A DNA stretch of 64,000 nt, taken from positions 1-64,000 of the forward strand of contig JAFZWA010000038.1 of the NCBI GenBank assembly GCA_017617525.1. Reading direction: 5' to 3'. Positions 9,378-19,173 of this stretch are shown here, piece by piece. Positions within the stretch are counted from its first letter, which is position 1, and every line of letters starts with the position of its first letter. The DNA is from Clostridiales bacterium (lineage in GTDB: Bacteria; Bacillota; Clostridia; Saccharofermentanales; Saccharofermentanaceae). Made by a program: the position numbers and the translations under genes. A model generated the notes under the pieces. That model saw only the letters and a program-made list of their open reading frames with translations, was not told the DNA's origin and made no database searches.

Positions 9378-12300
9378 ATGACGTTATACGAGTTTGCGAT
9401 GCAGACTTCGCAGGATGAAGATCTGGCGAAGATCGCTAAAGCTATACCAAGTGAAGTTCAGGAGATTTCGATCGACGAACGCTTTGAGGGGATGGAGCTG
9501 AAGATCGCTCTTACAGGTCCCATCGCGTCCAAACGCGCCTTGAAAGCCATGGAACAGTATCTCCGTCAGGTACTTCACCTTTCTCACTTACGTATCTATA
9601 TCACGAACATGAGAAGCGATTTCGGCAAGCAGTCGCTTCCATCGGTCCTTGACTGGATCTTATGGGTAATCAACACGAAGACCGGATACGGTGCCTGCAT
9701 CGATGAACTGGCAGCGGATGAGGATTCCGTGCGTATCCTTCTTCAGACGCAGCTTTCCGATGATGTAAAAGACAGTATCAGTGCTTTCATCAATCAGTTC
9801 TCTTCGACATATCTGTCTTTGAACTGGGATCTGAAATATGAATTCAATCCGCCGGATACTACGGCTGTTTCTGATCCTGATTATTTCCTGAACCGTATGC
9901 GTGAGCGCGCGGCGCAGCACGCGAAGACCGCGGTCGACGACGCCATGTCTTCTGCGCCTGTTTCGAGCACCAAAGCGCCTTCCGGAGACGGCAAAAAAGC
10001 AAAGGCAGAAGAGCCGACTCCCGATATGAACAAGAACTCCTGGGAGTATAAGTCGATCGTAGAAAAGAAGCACATCAAGCAGGAAAAGAAGGCGGACTTC
10101 CGTCGCGGACAGAAGTTCGAGGATGCTTCCGATACAGGCGAAGTCGTTTGGGGCTTCAACGATATGAACGCCAAGAAGTATAAGATCAAGGACGCGATCG
10201 CCAAGGCCGGAAGTAATACGCTTTCTTCAGATACGATCATCCGTCTCGAAGGCGAGATCAAGGTAGATACCGAATCGCAACGTCTCGTCGGTAAGAACAA
10301 GAACATGATCCTCTATAAGTTCTTCCTCGCCGATGACACATATGCTGTCGACTGTGTTTTCTTCCCGTCGCCGAAGGACGCGGATCTTTTAAACGATAAG
10401 TACGGAAAAGGCGGATATGTCGGTGTCAGCTGCACGATCGGATACAGTAAGTTCGACGGTCAGATCAACGCGACCGTTAAGGGCTTCTATGTAGCCGAAC
10501 CACCGAAGAAGCGTAAGGATACCGCGGAAGAAAAGAGAGTTGAGCTTCACGCGCATACGAAGATGAGTGAGAAGGATGCGGTCATCGAACCGAAAGACCT
10601 GATCAAGACAGCGTATCGCATGGGTCATCCTGCCTGTGCCATTACCGACCACGGTGTCGTACAGGGCTTTAACGACGCGTACGCGGCATATAAAGACTGC
10701 AAGAAAAAGGGCGATGTTCCGGGCTTTAAACTGATCTTCGGTATGGAAGGTTATCTTGTCGATGACGGTAACTGTATCGCCTATCACATCAAGGAAGAAG
10801 ATGTATCCCTCGATACCTTTGTCGCGCTCGATGTCGAGACGACAGGTCTGGACTGCACGAAAGAAGGACTTCTGGAGATCGCCGCGATCCGCTACGAAAA
10901 GCAGGAGGACGGAGAATATATAGAGGCTGACGTTTTTACCACGATGGTAAATCCGGGTATCCCGATCTCCGATAAGGCAAAAGAACTGACCGGCATTACC
11001 GAGGATATGCTCGAAGGCGCTCCGACACCTTTTGAAGCAGTTACGAAACTTGCCGAATTCATGAGAAAAGAAGATGTCATCGTAGGACATAACATCTTCT
11101 TCGATATGGGCTTTATCCGAGAAGCGGGCTTCCAGATCGATATCGAACAGCTCGACGAAGAAAAGCACCATCCGTATCGTGTGAAATTCTATCAGCCGGA
11201 GATCGATACCGTTTCCGCGGTCACGTTCCTTTATCCGGAGATGGAAAAGCATAACCTCAAGGACGCGTGCGCGTACCTCGGCATCGTAAATGAATCCGAG
11301 CACAGGGCGATGGGTGACTGCCGCGCTTCGGCACAGATCCTTATCCGCTGTATCAAGGACTTTGGATTTACATCCTGCAAGCAGATGAACGAACATGTCG
11401 GCATGCTTCCGGAATCTGAGGTCACGAAGCGTAAGACACCTTCTTACCACATCATTTTCCTCGTAAGAGATACGCTTGGTCTTTACAATGTATACCGCAT
11501 GGTATCCGAGGGCCATACGGAGTATTTCTGCATGCGCCCGCGTATCCCGAAGTCGGAAGTGCGTTACCTAAGTGCCGGTGTCATCATTGGCGGCGCTTGT
11601 GAAAGAGGACAGATCTTCCGTGCCGTACATCAGGCATATGTAGCCAACGGCAATAATCTGGATAAGACCCTTGAGGCGTTAAGCTCGGATTCGAAGTTTA
11701 ACCGCATGATCCGTCTTTATGACTACTTCGAGATCCAGCCGATCTGCAATAACGAATTCTATCTGCGTGAAGAAGATTCCGGACTTCGAAGCAGAGAAGA
11801 CCTGGTCAATATCAATAAGATCATCGCTACGATGGCCGAGCGTGTCGGAAAGCCGTGCTGCGCGACGACAGACGCGCACTTCCTCGAGAAGAAAGACGGT
11901 GAGTATCGAAAGTACATGCTCATGGATATGGGCTTTAAGGACGCCGAACTTCAGAGTGATCTTTACTTCAGAACAACAGATGAGATGCTCGAGGAGTTCT
12001 CCTATCTTGGCGAAAAGCGCTGTAAGGAAGTCGTTATTGACGCGCCGAAGGGTATCGCGGATCTCGTAAGAGATGATATCAAGCCGTTCCCGGACGGCAC
12101 ATATCCGCCGGTCATCCTTTCCGCGCCGGATGATCTTCGCAACATCGTAAATGACACGATGAAGAAGATGTACGAACACGAAGGACAGATCCCGGAGATC
12201 GTTCAGCAACGTGTAGATAAGGAACTCAACAGTATCATCGGTAACGGATACTCGATCATGTACTATATCGCTTATAAGCTCGTAGGTAAATCGAATTCCG

Positions 12301-14009
12301 ATGGTTATGTCGTAGGTTCGAGAGGATCTGTAGGATCTTCACTTGTCGCGACGTTGTCCGGTATATCGGAAGTAAATCCTTTGCCGCCTCATAGAAGATG
12401 CCCGAAGTGTAACTACTCTGAGTTTGACTTAACGGGTGCTTACGGTTCCGGTTACGATCTTCCGATCGAACCATGCCCGAAGTGCGGTACCTTGATGCAT
12501 TCAGACGGTCAGGATATTCCGTTTGAGACCTTCCTCGGATTCTACGGAGATAAGCAGCCGGATATTGACCTCAACTTCTCAGGTGAATATCAGCCGAGAG
12601 CCCATAAGTACGTTGAAGAACTTTTCGGAAAGCACCATACGTTCCGCGCAGGTACGATCGGATGCTTCGCGGATAAAAACGCCATCGCTCTTGTAAAGAA
12701 CATCTGCGATGCCAAGGGAGAATCTGTAACTGACGCGGAGCTTAACCGAAGAGCTGCGGGACTGATCGGTGTTAAGAGAACGACCGGACAGCATCCGGGC
12801 GGTATCGTCGTACTTCCGAAGGAAATGGATATTTACGAGTTTACTCCGGTACAGCATCCGGCCAATAAGCTCGACTGCGGTATCATCACAACGCATTACG
12901 ACTTTAACGCGCTCCATGATACGATCTTAAAACTTGATATCCTTGGTCACGATGACCCGACCATGATCCGTATGCTTACTGACCTGACAGGGGTAGACGT
13001 ACAAACGATCCCGATCCCGGATCCGAAGGTCATGTCGCTCTTTACGTCGACGGAAGCGCTCGGTATCCCGGACGGAACGTCTCCGGCCGGCGCCGCGACG
13101 CTTGGTCTTCCGGAACTCGGCACCAAGATGGCGCGTGAGATGATCAAGGAGACACAGCCGTCCAGATTCTACGACCTCGTTCAGCTCATGGGACTTTCTC
13201 ATGGTACGGACGTATGGAACGGTAATGCGCAGGATCTGATCCGTAACGGCACATGTACGCTTGAGACGGTTATCGGATGCCGTGACTCCATCATGACGAG
13301 ACTCATTTACTGGGGCCTTCCGAATAAGGAAGCATTCGATATCATGGAGGCCGTACGTAAAGGTAAGGTAGCTAAGGGCAAAGAACCCAGATGGCCTGAC
13401 TTTAAACAGCACATGCAGGAGCATGGTGTACCTGACTGGTATATCGAATCTTGTAATAAGATCAAGTACATGTTCCCGAAGGCGCACGCTGCGGCATACG
13501 CGATCTCGGCACTTCGTATCGCCTGGTTTAAGGTCAACTATCCGGAGGAATATTACTGCGCGTTCTTTACGATCCGCGCGGATGAATTCGACGGTGACCT
13601 TCTGTGTAAGGGTATCGAATACGTAACGGCCAAGAGACTGGAACTGGATAATGGTCTTCAGAGACGTAAGCCGAATGAAAAATCACTGTACTATCTCTGT
13701 GAACTTGTCGAGGAGATGTATCTGCGTGGTATCTCCTTTGTGCCTTACGATCTGAATAAGTCGGATGCCGTGAAGTTCATTAAAGTGGAGAAGGGTAAGA
13801 TCCTTCCGCCGTTTAATGTCATCAGCTCGATCAGTACTTCCATGGGTGAAGCGATCGTCGCGGCAAGAAACGAGCGTCCGTTCAGTACGCAGGATGACCT
13901 GGCGACGAGAGCGCATCTTGGTCCGTCCGCGATGCAGAAACTGGAAGAGGAAGGTTTGATCAGTCAGCTGCCGAGATCCAGACAGCTCGATCTGTTCGAT
14001 CTTCTGTAA
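9378..14009 (+). CDS. polC: DNA polymerase III PolC-type alpha subunit
   Basis: Replicative polymerase with built-in 3'-5' proofreading, characteristic of low-GC Gram-positives. It has 1543 residues, slightly longer than the usual 1430-1450. An N-terminal domain of about 260 residues is followed by an OB-fold. The PHP domain starts at VELHAHTKMSEKDAV (about residue 388) and is interrupted by the exonuclease domain FVALDVETTGLD (about 481). Zinc cysteines sit in CPKCNYSEF and CPKCG (about 1010-1035), and the catalytic PDIDLNFSGEY is near 1060. A Lys/Ala/Ser-rich linker near residues 190-240 accounts for part of the extra length. Confidence 0.98.
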   Translation: MTLYEFAMQTSQDEDLAKIAKAIPSEVQEISIDERFEGMELKIALTGPIASKRALKAMEQYLRQVLHLSHLRIYITNMRSDFGKQSLPSVLDWILWVINTKTGYGACIDELAADEDSVRILLQTQLSDDVKDSISAFINQFSSTYLSLNWDLKYEFNPPDTTAVSDPDYFLNRMRERAAQHAKTAVDDAMSSAPVSSTKAPSGDGKKAKAEEPTPDMNKNSWEYKSIVEKKHIKQEKKADFRRGQKFEDASDTGEVVWGFNDMNAKKYKIKDAIAKAGSNTLSSDTIIRLEGEIKVDTESQRLVGKNKNMILYKFFLADDTYAVDCVFFPSPKDADLLNDKYGKGGYVGVSCTIGYSKFDGQINATVKGFYVAEPPKKRKDTAEEKRVELHAHTKMSEKDAVIEPKDLIKTAYRMGHPACAITDHGVVQGFNDAYAAYKDCKKKGDVPGFKLIFGMEGYLVDDGNCIAYHIKEEDVSLDTFVALDVETTGLDCTKEGLLEIAAIRYEKQEDGEYIEADVFTTMVNPGIPISDKAKELTGITEDMLEGAPTPFEAVTKLAEFMRKEDVIVGHNIFFDMGFIREAGFQIDIEQLDEEKHHPYRVKFYQPEIDTVSAVTFLYPEMEKHNLKDACAYLGIVNESEHRAMGDCRASAQILIRCIKDFGFTSCKQMNEHVGMLPESEVTKRKTPSYHIIFLVRDTLGLYNVYRMVSEGHTEYFCMRPRIPKSEVRYLSAGVIIGGACERGQIFRAVHQAYVANGNNLDKTLEALSSDSKFNRMIRLYDYFEIQPICNNEFYLREEDSGLRSREDLVNINKIIATMAERVGKPCCATTDAHFLEKKDGEYRKYMLMDMGFKDAELQSDLYFRTTDEMLEEFSYLGEKRCKEVVIDAPKGIADLVRDDIKPFPDGTYPPVILSAPDDLRNIVNDTMKKMYEHEGQIPEIVQQRVDKELNSIIGNGYSIMYYIAYKLVGKSNSDGYVVGSRGSVGSSLVATLSGISEVNPLPPHRRCPKCNYSEFDLTGAYGSGYDLPIEPCPKCGTLMHSDGQDIPFETFLGFYGDKQPDIDLNFSGEYQPRAHKYVEELFGKHHTFRAGTIGCFADKNAIALVKNICDAKGESVTDAELNRRAAGLIGVKRTTGQHPGGIVVLPKEMDIYEFTPVQHPANKLDCGIITTHYDFNALHDTILKLDILGHDDPTMIRMLTDLTGVDVQTIPIPDPKVMSLFTSTEALGIPDGTSPAGAATLGLPELGTKMAREMIKETQPSRFYDLVQLMGLSHGTDVWNGNAQDLIRNGTCTLETVIGCRDSIMTRLIYWGLPNKEAFDIMEAVRKGKVAKGKEPRWPDFKQHMQEHGVPDWYIESCNKIKYMFPKAHAAAYAISALRIAWFKVNYPEEYYCAFFTIRADEFDGDLLCKGIEYVTAKRLELDNGLQRRKPNEKSLYYLCELVEEMYLRGISFVPYDLNKSDAVKFIKVEKGKILPPFNVISSISTSMGEAIVAARNERPFSTQDDLATRAHLGPSAMQKLEEEGLISQLPRSRQLDLFDLL

Positions 14010-14043
14010 GTAAGCGATGATATAGAAGACGAAAGGAGACCGC

Positions 14044-16287
14044 ATGATCGCTGAAGTCGTCCTGCGCGATTGCGTATGGCAGACCAATAAGTGTTACGAC
14101 TATATCGTTCCCGAAGAGCTGGAAAGCAAAGTTCGGGAAGGTCAGTACGTGCGGGTGCTTTTCGGAAGGGGAAATCGTGCCGAGGTGGCATTGATCCTCA
14201 AGCTGAAAGATCAGTCGGATTCCAGCGCGAAACTCAAGAGCATAGATTCCCTGGTAGAAGAAGAGCCGGTATTAAATGCCGAGCAGCTCGAGCTTTTAAA
14301 GTTTGTCGTAAAGCGCTATGCGTGTACATATGGTTCTGCGATGCATCAGATGGTGCCTGCGCTGGTAACGAAGCGAACGGGAAGATCTCAGCTCGTCGTA
14401 TCGATCGAGTCCGAAGAAAAGGCAAGGGAAGCGCTTGAGAGTGAAGCTGTCGGTTCGATCCAGCAGATCAGAGCGCTGGAGTGGCTTCTCGATGTCGAAG
14501 AGATGACGCTTTCCGATCTTATGCAGGAGCTTTCGATCAGCAGATCACCGATCGATACGCTTGCGAAGAACGGGCTCGTAAAGCTCCGTTCCGTGAAGTT
14601 TTCCGCAGAGGAACTTCAGGAGAAGAGCAAAAGCGAAGAGGAGCTTCCGGAGGTCAAGAAGTCCGATATCACTTTAAATGACGAACAACAGGCCGCGGTC
14701 GACGCCGTTGTTTCCGCGGAAGGAAACAAAGAGTTCCTTCTTTTCGGCGTGACGGGTTCCGGTAAAACGGAGGTATATCTCCGTATCACCGAACAGATCT
14801 TAAAAGAGGGAGGAAGCGTTCTGTATCTTGTACCGGAGATCTCTCTGACACCACAGACGGTCGCTCGTATCCGCGCGCATTTCCCGAACCGCATCGCTGT
14901 CCTTCACAGCCGTATGACGGCAAAAGAGCGCTATGATTCCTGGAAGATGATCCAGAAGGGCGAAGTGAATATCGTTGTCGGAGCGAGATCCGCTGTTTTC
15001 GCTCCGATACAGAACCTCAAACTCATCATTCTCGATGAAGAACATGACGGCTCGTATAAGGCCGATACCATGCTTCGATATTCCGCGAGAGATGTCGCGA
15101 GATTTAGAGCCAGAAAGGCCGGCATCAAGCTGCTTCTCGGTTCCGCGACTCCTTCGGTAGAAACGTACTACGCGGCCAAACTCGGCTATATGACGCTTCT
15201 GAAGCTATCCAACCGCGCGGTCAGTGGCGCCGAGCTTCCGAAAGTCGAGATCATCGATATGCAGAAAGAACTTGCCGCGTCGAACCGTTCGATCTTAAGC
15301 CGCAAGCTTTATACCGCCATGAAGGACGCGCTTTCACGTGGTGAGCAGATCATGCTGCTTTTAAACAGAAGAGGCTTTTCTCAGAATGTATACTGTACAT
15401 CCTGCCGTGAAATGATCCGATGCACGGACTGTGATGTTCCGATGACGATGCATACGAAGACGATGGGAAAGCATAAACTTCTCATCTGCCATTATTGCGG
15501 TAAGGTCATCCCGATGCCGCAGACATGTCCTACATGCGGAAGTGAATATCTTTCTATCCGTGGTGACGGAGTACAGAAACTCGAAGACTGGGTCGCCGAG
15601 GATTTCCCGCAGGCCAAGGTCCTTCGTATGGACCAGGATACGACATCCTATCGCGGCGCTCACGAGAAGATCCTTCGCGCTTTCAGAGATCATGAAGCGG
15701 ATATCCTTGTCGGAACCCAGATGATCGCGAAAGGTCACGATTTCCCGAAGGTCTCGGTCGTAGGTATCCTCGGGGCCGACAGCGTTCTTTGGCAGAGCGA
15801 CTACAGAGCCAGGGAAAGAGCTTTTCAATTACTGGCACAGATCAGCGGCAGAGCGGGAAGAGGAAGCGTTTCCGGACAGGTTTTTGTTCAGACGATCTTC
15901 CCGGATTCCGAGATCTATTCCTACGCGGCTTCTCAGGATTACGAGAAATTCTTCGAATCCGAGATCAAATACAGAGAACACCTGGCTTATCCGCCGTTTA
16001 AAGCGATCGGCGGCATCATGATCACGCATGAAAATGAGCAGGTATGCGCGATGCAGGCTGGTATGGTTGCCGATACACTTAAGGAGATGGCGGTCAATCT
16101 CAAAGACGACATGATCATCTTAGGTCCTTGCCCGGCGGGTATTCCGAGGCTTTTAAACAGATACAGGTATCAGATCGTGGTTCGCGCAAAGAACAAGGGT
16201 CTTCTTTCCGACGGTTTTACGAAGATCCAGCAGGCATATGCCGGATATGGCTATTCTATCGCTGTAGATATCGACGCAATGTGGTAA
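14044..16287 (+). CDS. priA: Primosomal protein N' (replication restart helicase)
   Basis: Superfamily 2 DNA helicase that recognises collapsed forks and reloads the replisome. The 747-residue protein has Walker A GVTGSGKTEVY at about residue 235, the DEEHD box near 335, and a zinc-binding region with eight cysteines in four Cys-x2-Cys pairs between residues 453 and 499. C-terminal helicase motifs include DILVGTQMIAKGHDFP and QISGRAGRG. The start is 34 bases after polC with AAAGGAG upstream. It leads into def-fmt-rsmB, the common priA-def-fmt order. Confidence 0.97.
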   Translation: MIAEVVLRDCVWQTNKCYDYIVPEELESKVREGQYVRVLFGRGNRAEVALILKLKDQSDSSAKLKSIDSLVEEEPVLNAEQLELLKFVVKRYACTYGSAMHQMVPALVTKRTGRSQLVVSIESEEKAREALESEAVGSIQQIRALEWLLDVEEMTLSDLMQELSISRSPIDTLAKNGLVKLRSVKFSAEELQEKSKSEEELPEVKKSDITLNDEQQAAVDAVVSAEGNKEFLLFGVTGSGKTEVYLRITEQILKEGGSVLYLVPEISLTPQTVARIRAHFPNRIAVLHSRMTAKERYDSWKMIQKGEVNIVVGARSAVFAPIQNLKLIILDEEHDGSYKADTMLRYSARDVARFRARKAGIKLLLGSATPSVETYYAAKLGYMTLLKLSNRAVSGAELPKVEIIDMQKELAASNRSILSRKLYTAMKDALSRGEQIMLLLNRRGFSQNVYCTSCREMIRCTDCDVPMTMHTKTMGKHKLLICHYCGKVIPMPQTCPTCGSEYLSIRGDGVQKLEDWVAEDFPQAKVLRMDQDTTSYRGAHEKILRAFRDHEADILVGTQMIAKGHDFPKVSVVGILGADSVLWQSDYRARERAFQLLAQISGRAGRGSVSGQVFVQTIFPDSEIYSYAASQDYEKFFESEIKYREHLAYPPFKAIGGIMITHENEQVCAMQAGMVADTLKEMAVNLKDDMIILGPCPAGIPRLLNRYRYQIVVRAKNKGLLSDGFTKIQQAYAGYGYSIAVDIDAMW

Positions 16288-16290
16288 AAT
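16282..16290 (+). promoter_or_regulatory. Possible extended -10 element before def
   Basis: TGGTAAAAT overlaps the priA stop codon, about 36 bases upstream of the def start. It matches a TGn-TAAAAT extended -10 element. No good -35 is visible. It could give the def-to-thiN block its own transcript. Confidence 0.4.
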
Positions 16291-16326
16291 AGGTTGGATA
16301 ATCATTTTACTAGAGGTGGATGAATC

Positions 16327-16836
16327 ATGGCATTGCGTGAAATCGTTGTCGACGGCGATCCGATCCTTCGGAAGATCTCCCGTCCGGTAGAAAAATTTGA
16401 CAGTAAACTTGCGACTCTGCTCGATGATATGGCAGAGACGATGTATTTCGAAAACCGTGGTATTGGTATTGCCGGCGTACAGGTCGGTATCCTTCGTCGT
16501 ATCTTTGTTGTTGATGTCGGAGACGAGCACGGAAAACTTGAGTTTATCAATCCTGAGATCTATGAAAGAGAAGGATCTACATTTTATCTGGAAGGATGTC
16601 TTTCCTGTCCGGGTCAAAATGGCTACGTAGAGCGTCCGGAGCGCATCCGTGTGCGAGCCCAGGACAGAAACGGCGAGTGGTTCGACCTTGAGGCAGAAGG
16701 TCTTCTGGCGATCTGCATCTGCCACGAGTATGATCACCTCGACGGAATCCTCTTCATCGATAAGGTCGTTGATCTGACCGATGAACAAATAGCGGCTCTC
16801 GAAGCGGAAGCGGAAGAGGAAGAGGAAGAAGAGTAA
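16327..16836 (+). CDS. def: Peptide deformylase
   Basis: Metalloenzyme removing the formyl group from new polypeptides. The 169-residue protein has the three family motifs: GIGIAGVQ at residues 45-52 (usual GxGxAAxQ, so the second Ala is Gly here), EGCLS near 92 with the metal-binding Cys, and HEYDHLDG near 135 with the HExxH metal ligands. It ends in a run of Glu that is not part of the fold. It is preceded by AGAGGTGG, and fmt starts 1 base after the stop, pairing deformylation with formylation. Confidence 0.97.
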   Translation: MALREIVVDGDPILRKISRPVEKFDSKLATLLDDMAETMYFENRGIGIAGVQVGILRRIFVVDVGDEHGKLEFINPEIYEREGSTFYLEGCLSCPGQNGYVERPERIRVRAQDRNGEWFDLEAEGLLAICICHEYDHLDGILFIDKVVDLTDEQIAALEAEAEEEEEEE

Positions 16837-16837
16837 T

Positions 16838-17800
16838 ATGCGTATCATTTTCATGGGAACGCCGGAACTTGCGGCGACTGTGCTTTCACGTTTGATCAAG
16901 GAAAACTATGAGGTGGTCCTTGTTGTGACCCAGCCGGATAAACCGGTCGGAAGAAAGATGATCCTGACTGCTCCGCCTGCAAAAGTCGAAGCCGAGAAGA
17001 ACGGCATCGAGGTATGGCAGCCGACTTCTTTACGTACTGAAGAAGCCCTTGAAAAAGTAAGATCTTATGAGCCGGATCTGATCATCACGGCGGCATACGG
17101 AAAGATCCTTCCGAAAGACATGCTGGATCTTCCGAAATACGGCTGTGTCAATGTACACGGATCTCTGCTCCCGAAATACAGAGGTGCCGCTCCGGTTCAG
17201 TGGTCGATCTTAAATGAAGACGAAAAGACCGGCGTCACCATCATGAAGATGGACGTCGGCATGGATACAGGTGATATCCTGACTCAGGCGGATATCGTTA
17301 TCGGTGATCGCATCCATACACCTGAACTTATGGCAAAGCTTGCCGATCTCGGTGCGGATCTTCTGATCAAGACACTTCCGGGTTATATCGACGGATCGAT
17401 CAAACCGGTTCCGCAGAATAACGATGAAGCGACGATGTCTCCGCCGATCACGAAAGACCAGGGAAAGATCTCCTGGGCTCGCACGGCATCTTCCATCTGT
17501 GCGCAGATCCGCGCGCTTTCCTCCTGGCCGGGTGCTTCGACCATGTGGAAGGGTGGGAAACTGAAGATCTATGACGCCCAGGTTTCAGCGGACGATACTC
17601 TTTTGAATAATTACCGTGAGCAGCATGGTGAGCCGGTTCCCGGGACAGTGCTCTACGGTAAAAAGGGCACGCTCGCCGTTATGTGCGGTGATAAAGCGTT
17701 GCTTCTTCTTGAAGTCCAGCCGGCATCCGGTAAGAGGATGAAGGCCATCGATTGCGCGCACAACTTTGAGGTCGGCGCGAAGATGGAGGACGAAGAGTAA
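16838..17800 (+). CDS. fmt: Methionyl-tRNA formyltransferase
   Basis: Formylates initiator Met-tRNA using 10-formyltetrahydrofolate. The 320-residue protein begins MRIIFMGTPELAATVL, with the hydrolase-like core containing VNVHGSLLPKYRGAAPVQWS near residues 105-125 (catalytic His and the conserved SLLPKYRGAAP). The C-terminal tRNA-binding domain follows from about residue 205. It overlaps rsmB by one base (TAATG), so translation is probably coupled. Confidence 0.97.
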   Translation: MRIIFMGTPELAATVLSRLIKENYEVVLVVTQPDKPVGRKMILTAPPAKVEAEKNGIEVWQPTSLRTEEALEKVRSYEPDLIITAAYGKILPKDMLDLPKYGCVNVHGSLLPKYRGAAPVQWSILNEDEKTGVTIMKMDVGMDTGDILTQADIVIGDRIHTPELMAKLADLGADLLIKTLPGYIDGSIKPVPQNNDEATMSPPITKDQGKISWARTASSICAQIRALSSWPGASTMWKGGKLKIYDAQVSADDTLLNNYREQHGEPVPGTVLYGKKGTLAVMCGDKALLLLEVQPASGKRMKAIDCAHNFEVGAKMEDEE

Positions 17801-19173
17801 TGATAAAAAAACAGGACGAAGCCAGAAACACGGCATATCGCTGTCTGCTGGAAGTCCTGGAAAATCAGGGCTATTCCAATCTTGTCCTGAAACAGGAGCT
17901 TTCGGGCTCATCCCTTAGTGAAAAAGAGAGATCTTTCGTTACGGCGATGGTATACGGAACCGTGACGAGAGTTTATACGATCGACTATCTCCTTGCTCCT
18001 TATATGAAAAAAGAACTGTCTGTGCTTGATCCGTCTGTCAGGACATGCCTTCGCATGGGTGCCTGGCAGGTGCTTTTCGCGTATGGGGTAAAGGATTATG
18101 CCGCGGTATCCGCAACTGTGGAGCTTGCTCGTGAAGTCTGTCCGAAGGGCGCGGAGAGCATGGTCAATGCCGTTTTGAGAAAACTGTCCTCGGAAGGAGA
18201 GAACGCTCTCTCAAAGATCCCAAGTAAGAAGATGGATGTCAGATACTCCCTGAAAAGCGAGATCGCGGGCTGCCTGAATAAGTGGTACGGAAAAGAGAAG
18301 GCGGAAAAGATCAAGGCTTTCCTTGAGATCCCCGATGTGACGATCCGTCCGAATGTTTACCGCGTGAAGAAGACCGAAGATCTTATCTCCGAACTTCAAA
18401 AAGACGGCATCGAAGCAATTCCGGATCCGGTCGTTTCCGAGGCTGTCGATATCCCGGGAAACCGTATGGATATCTCCGATACATCCGCGTACAGACAGGG
18501 ATTGTTCTCGGTGCAGAGCCTGTCGGCCATGCTTGTAGGATTTGTGGCTTCTCCGGAAAAGGGCTGGACGGTCTTAGATACGTGCAGCGCGCCGGGCGGA
18601 AAGACCGCGCATCTTGCGGAACTCATGGATAACGAAGGACATATCGACGCGCTTGACGCCAATGATATACGACTGAAGATGGTCGATGAGACAGCCGAAA
18701 GACTCGGCCTTTCGATCATTTCGACCATGCACTATGACTGCACATATTTGAAAGATGAGAAAGAAAAGCTTCTTCCCGAATATGATCTGGTGCTCTGCGA
18801 TGTTCCGTGCAGCGGTCTCGGACTTCTCCACAGAAAGCCTGATATCCGCCTTTCTATGACATATGAGAAGATGCAGTCGCTTTCGGAAGTGCAGGAGAGC
18901 ATCCTTGAGAACAGCTGTCTTCGCGTCAAAAACGGAGGATACCTGATCTACAGTACCTGCACGATCAATCCGAATGAGAATGAAAACAGGATCGACACGT
19001 TCCTGGAAACACATCCTGATTTCGAGTGCGTTCCTTTTGATGACAAACTCCCGAAGAATCTTCTTTCCAACTCGAGACTTCTTTCGCAGAGTAAGGAAGG
19101 GAAGATGACGATCCTTCCCGACGAAGAAGGAATGGATGGCTTTTTTATCGCGAAATTAAGGAGGAAATCCTAA
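17800..19173 (+). CDS. rsmB: 16S rRNA m5C967 methyltransferase
   Basis: SAM-dependent RNA cytosine-5 methyltransferase acting on 16S rRNA. The 457-residue protein has an N-terminal NusB-like RNA-binding domain (about residues 1-145) and a Rossmann methyltransferase domain. The latter contains the SAM motif APGGKTAHLAELM near residue 264 and two conserved catalytic cysteines, in DVPCSGLG and YSTCTINPNENE. It is joined by TAATG junctions to fmt upstream and rlmN downstream, indicating tight translational coupling. Confidence 0.96.
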   Translation: MIKKQDEARNTAYRCLLEVLENQGYSNLVLKQELSGSSLSEKERSFVTAMVYGTVTRVYTIDYLLAPYMKKELSVLDPSVRTCLRMGAWQVLFAYGVKDYAAVSATVELAREVCPKGAESMVNAVLRKLSSEGENALSKIPSKKMDVRYSLKSEIAGCLNKWYGKEKAEKIKAFLEIPDVTIRPNVYRVKKTEDLISELQKDGIEAIPDPVVSEAVDIPGNRMDISDTSAYRQGLFSVQSLSAMLVGFVASPEKGWTVLDTCSAPGGKTAHLAELMDNEGHIDALDANDIRLKMVDETAERLGLSIISTMHYDCTYLKDEKEKLLPEYDLVLCDVPCSGLGLLHRKPDIRLSMTYEKMQSLSEVQESILENSCLRVKNGGYLIYSTCTINPNENENRIDTFLETHPDFECVPFDDKLPKNLLSNSRLLSQSKEGKMTILPDEEGMDGFFIAKLRRKS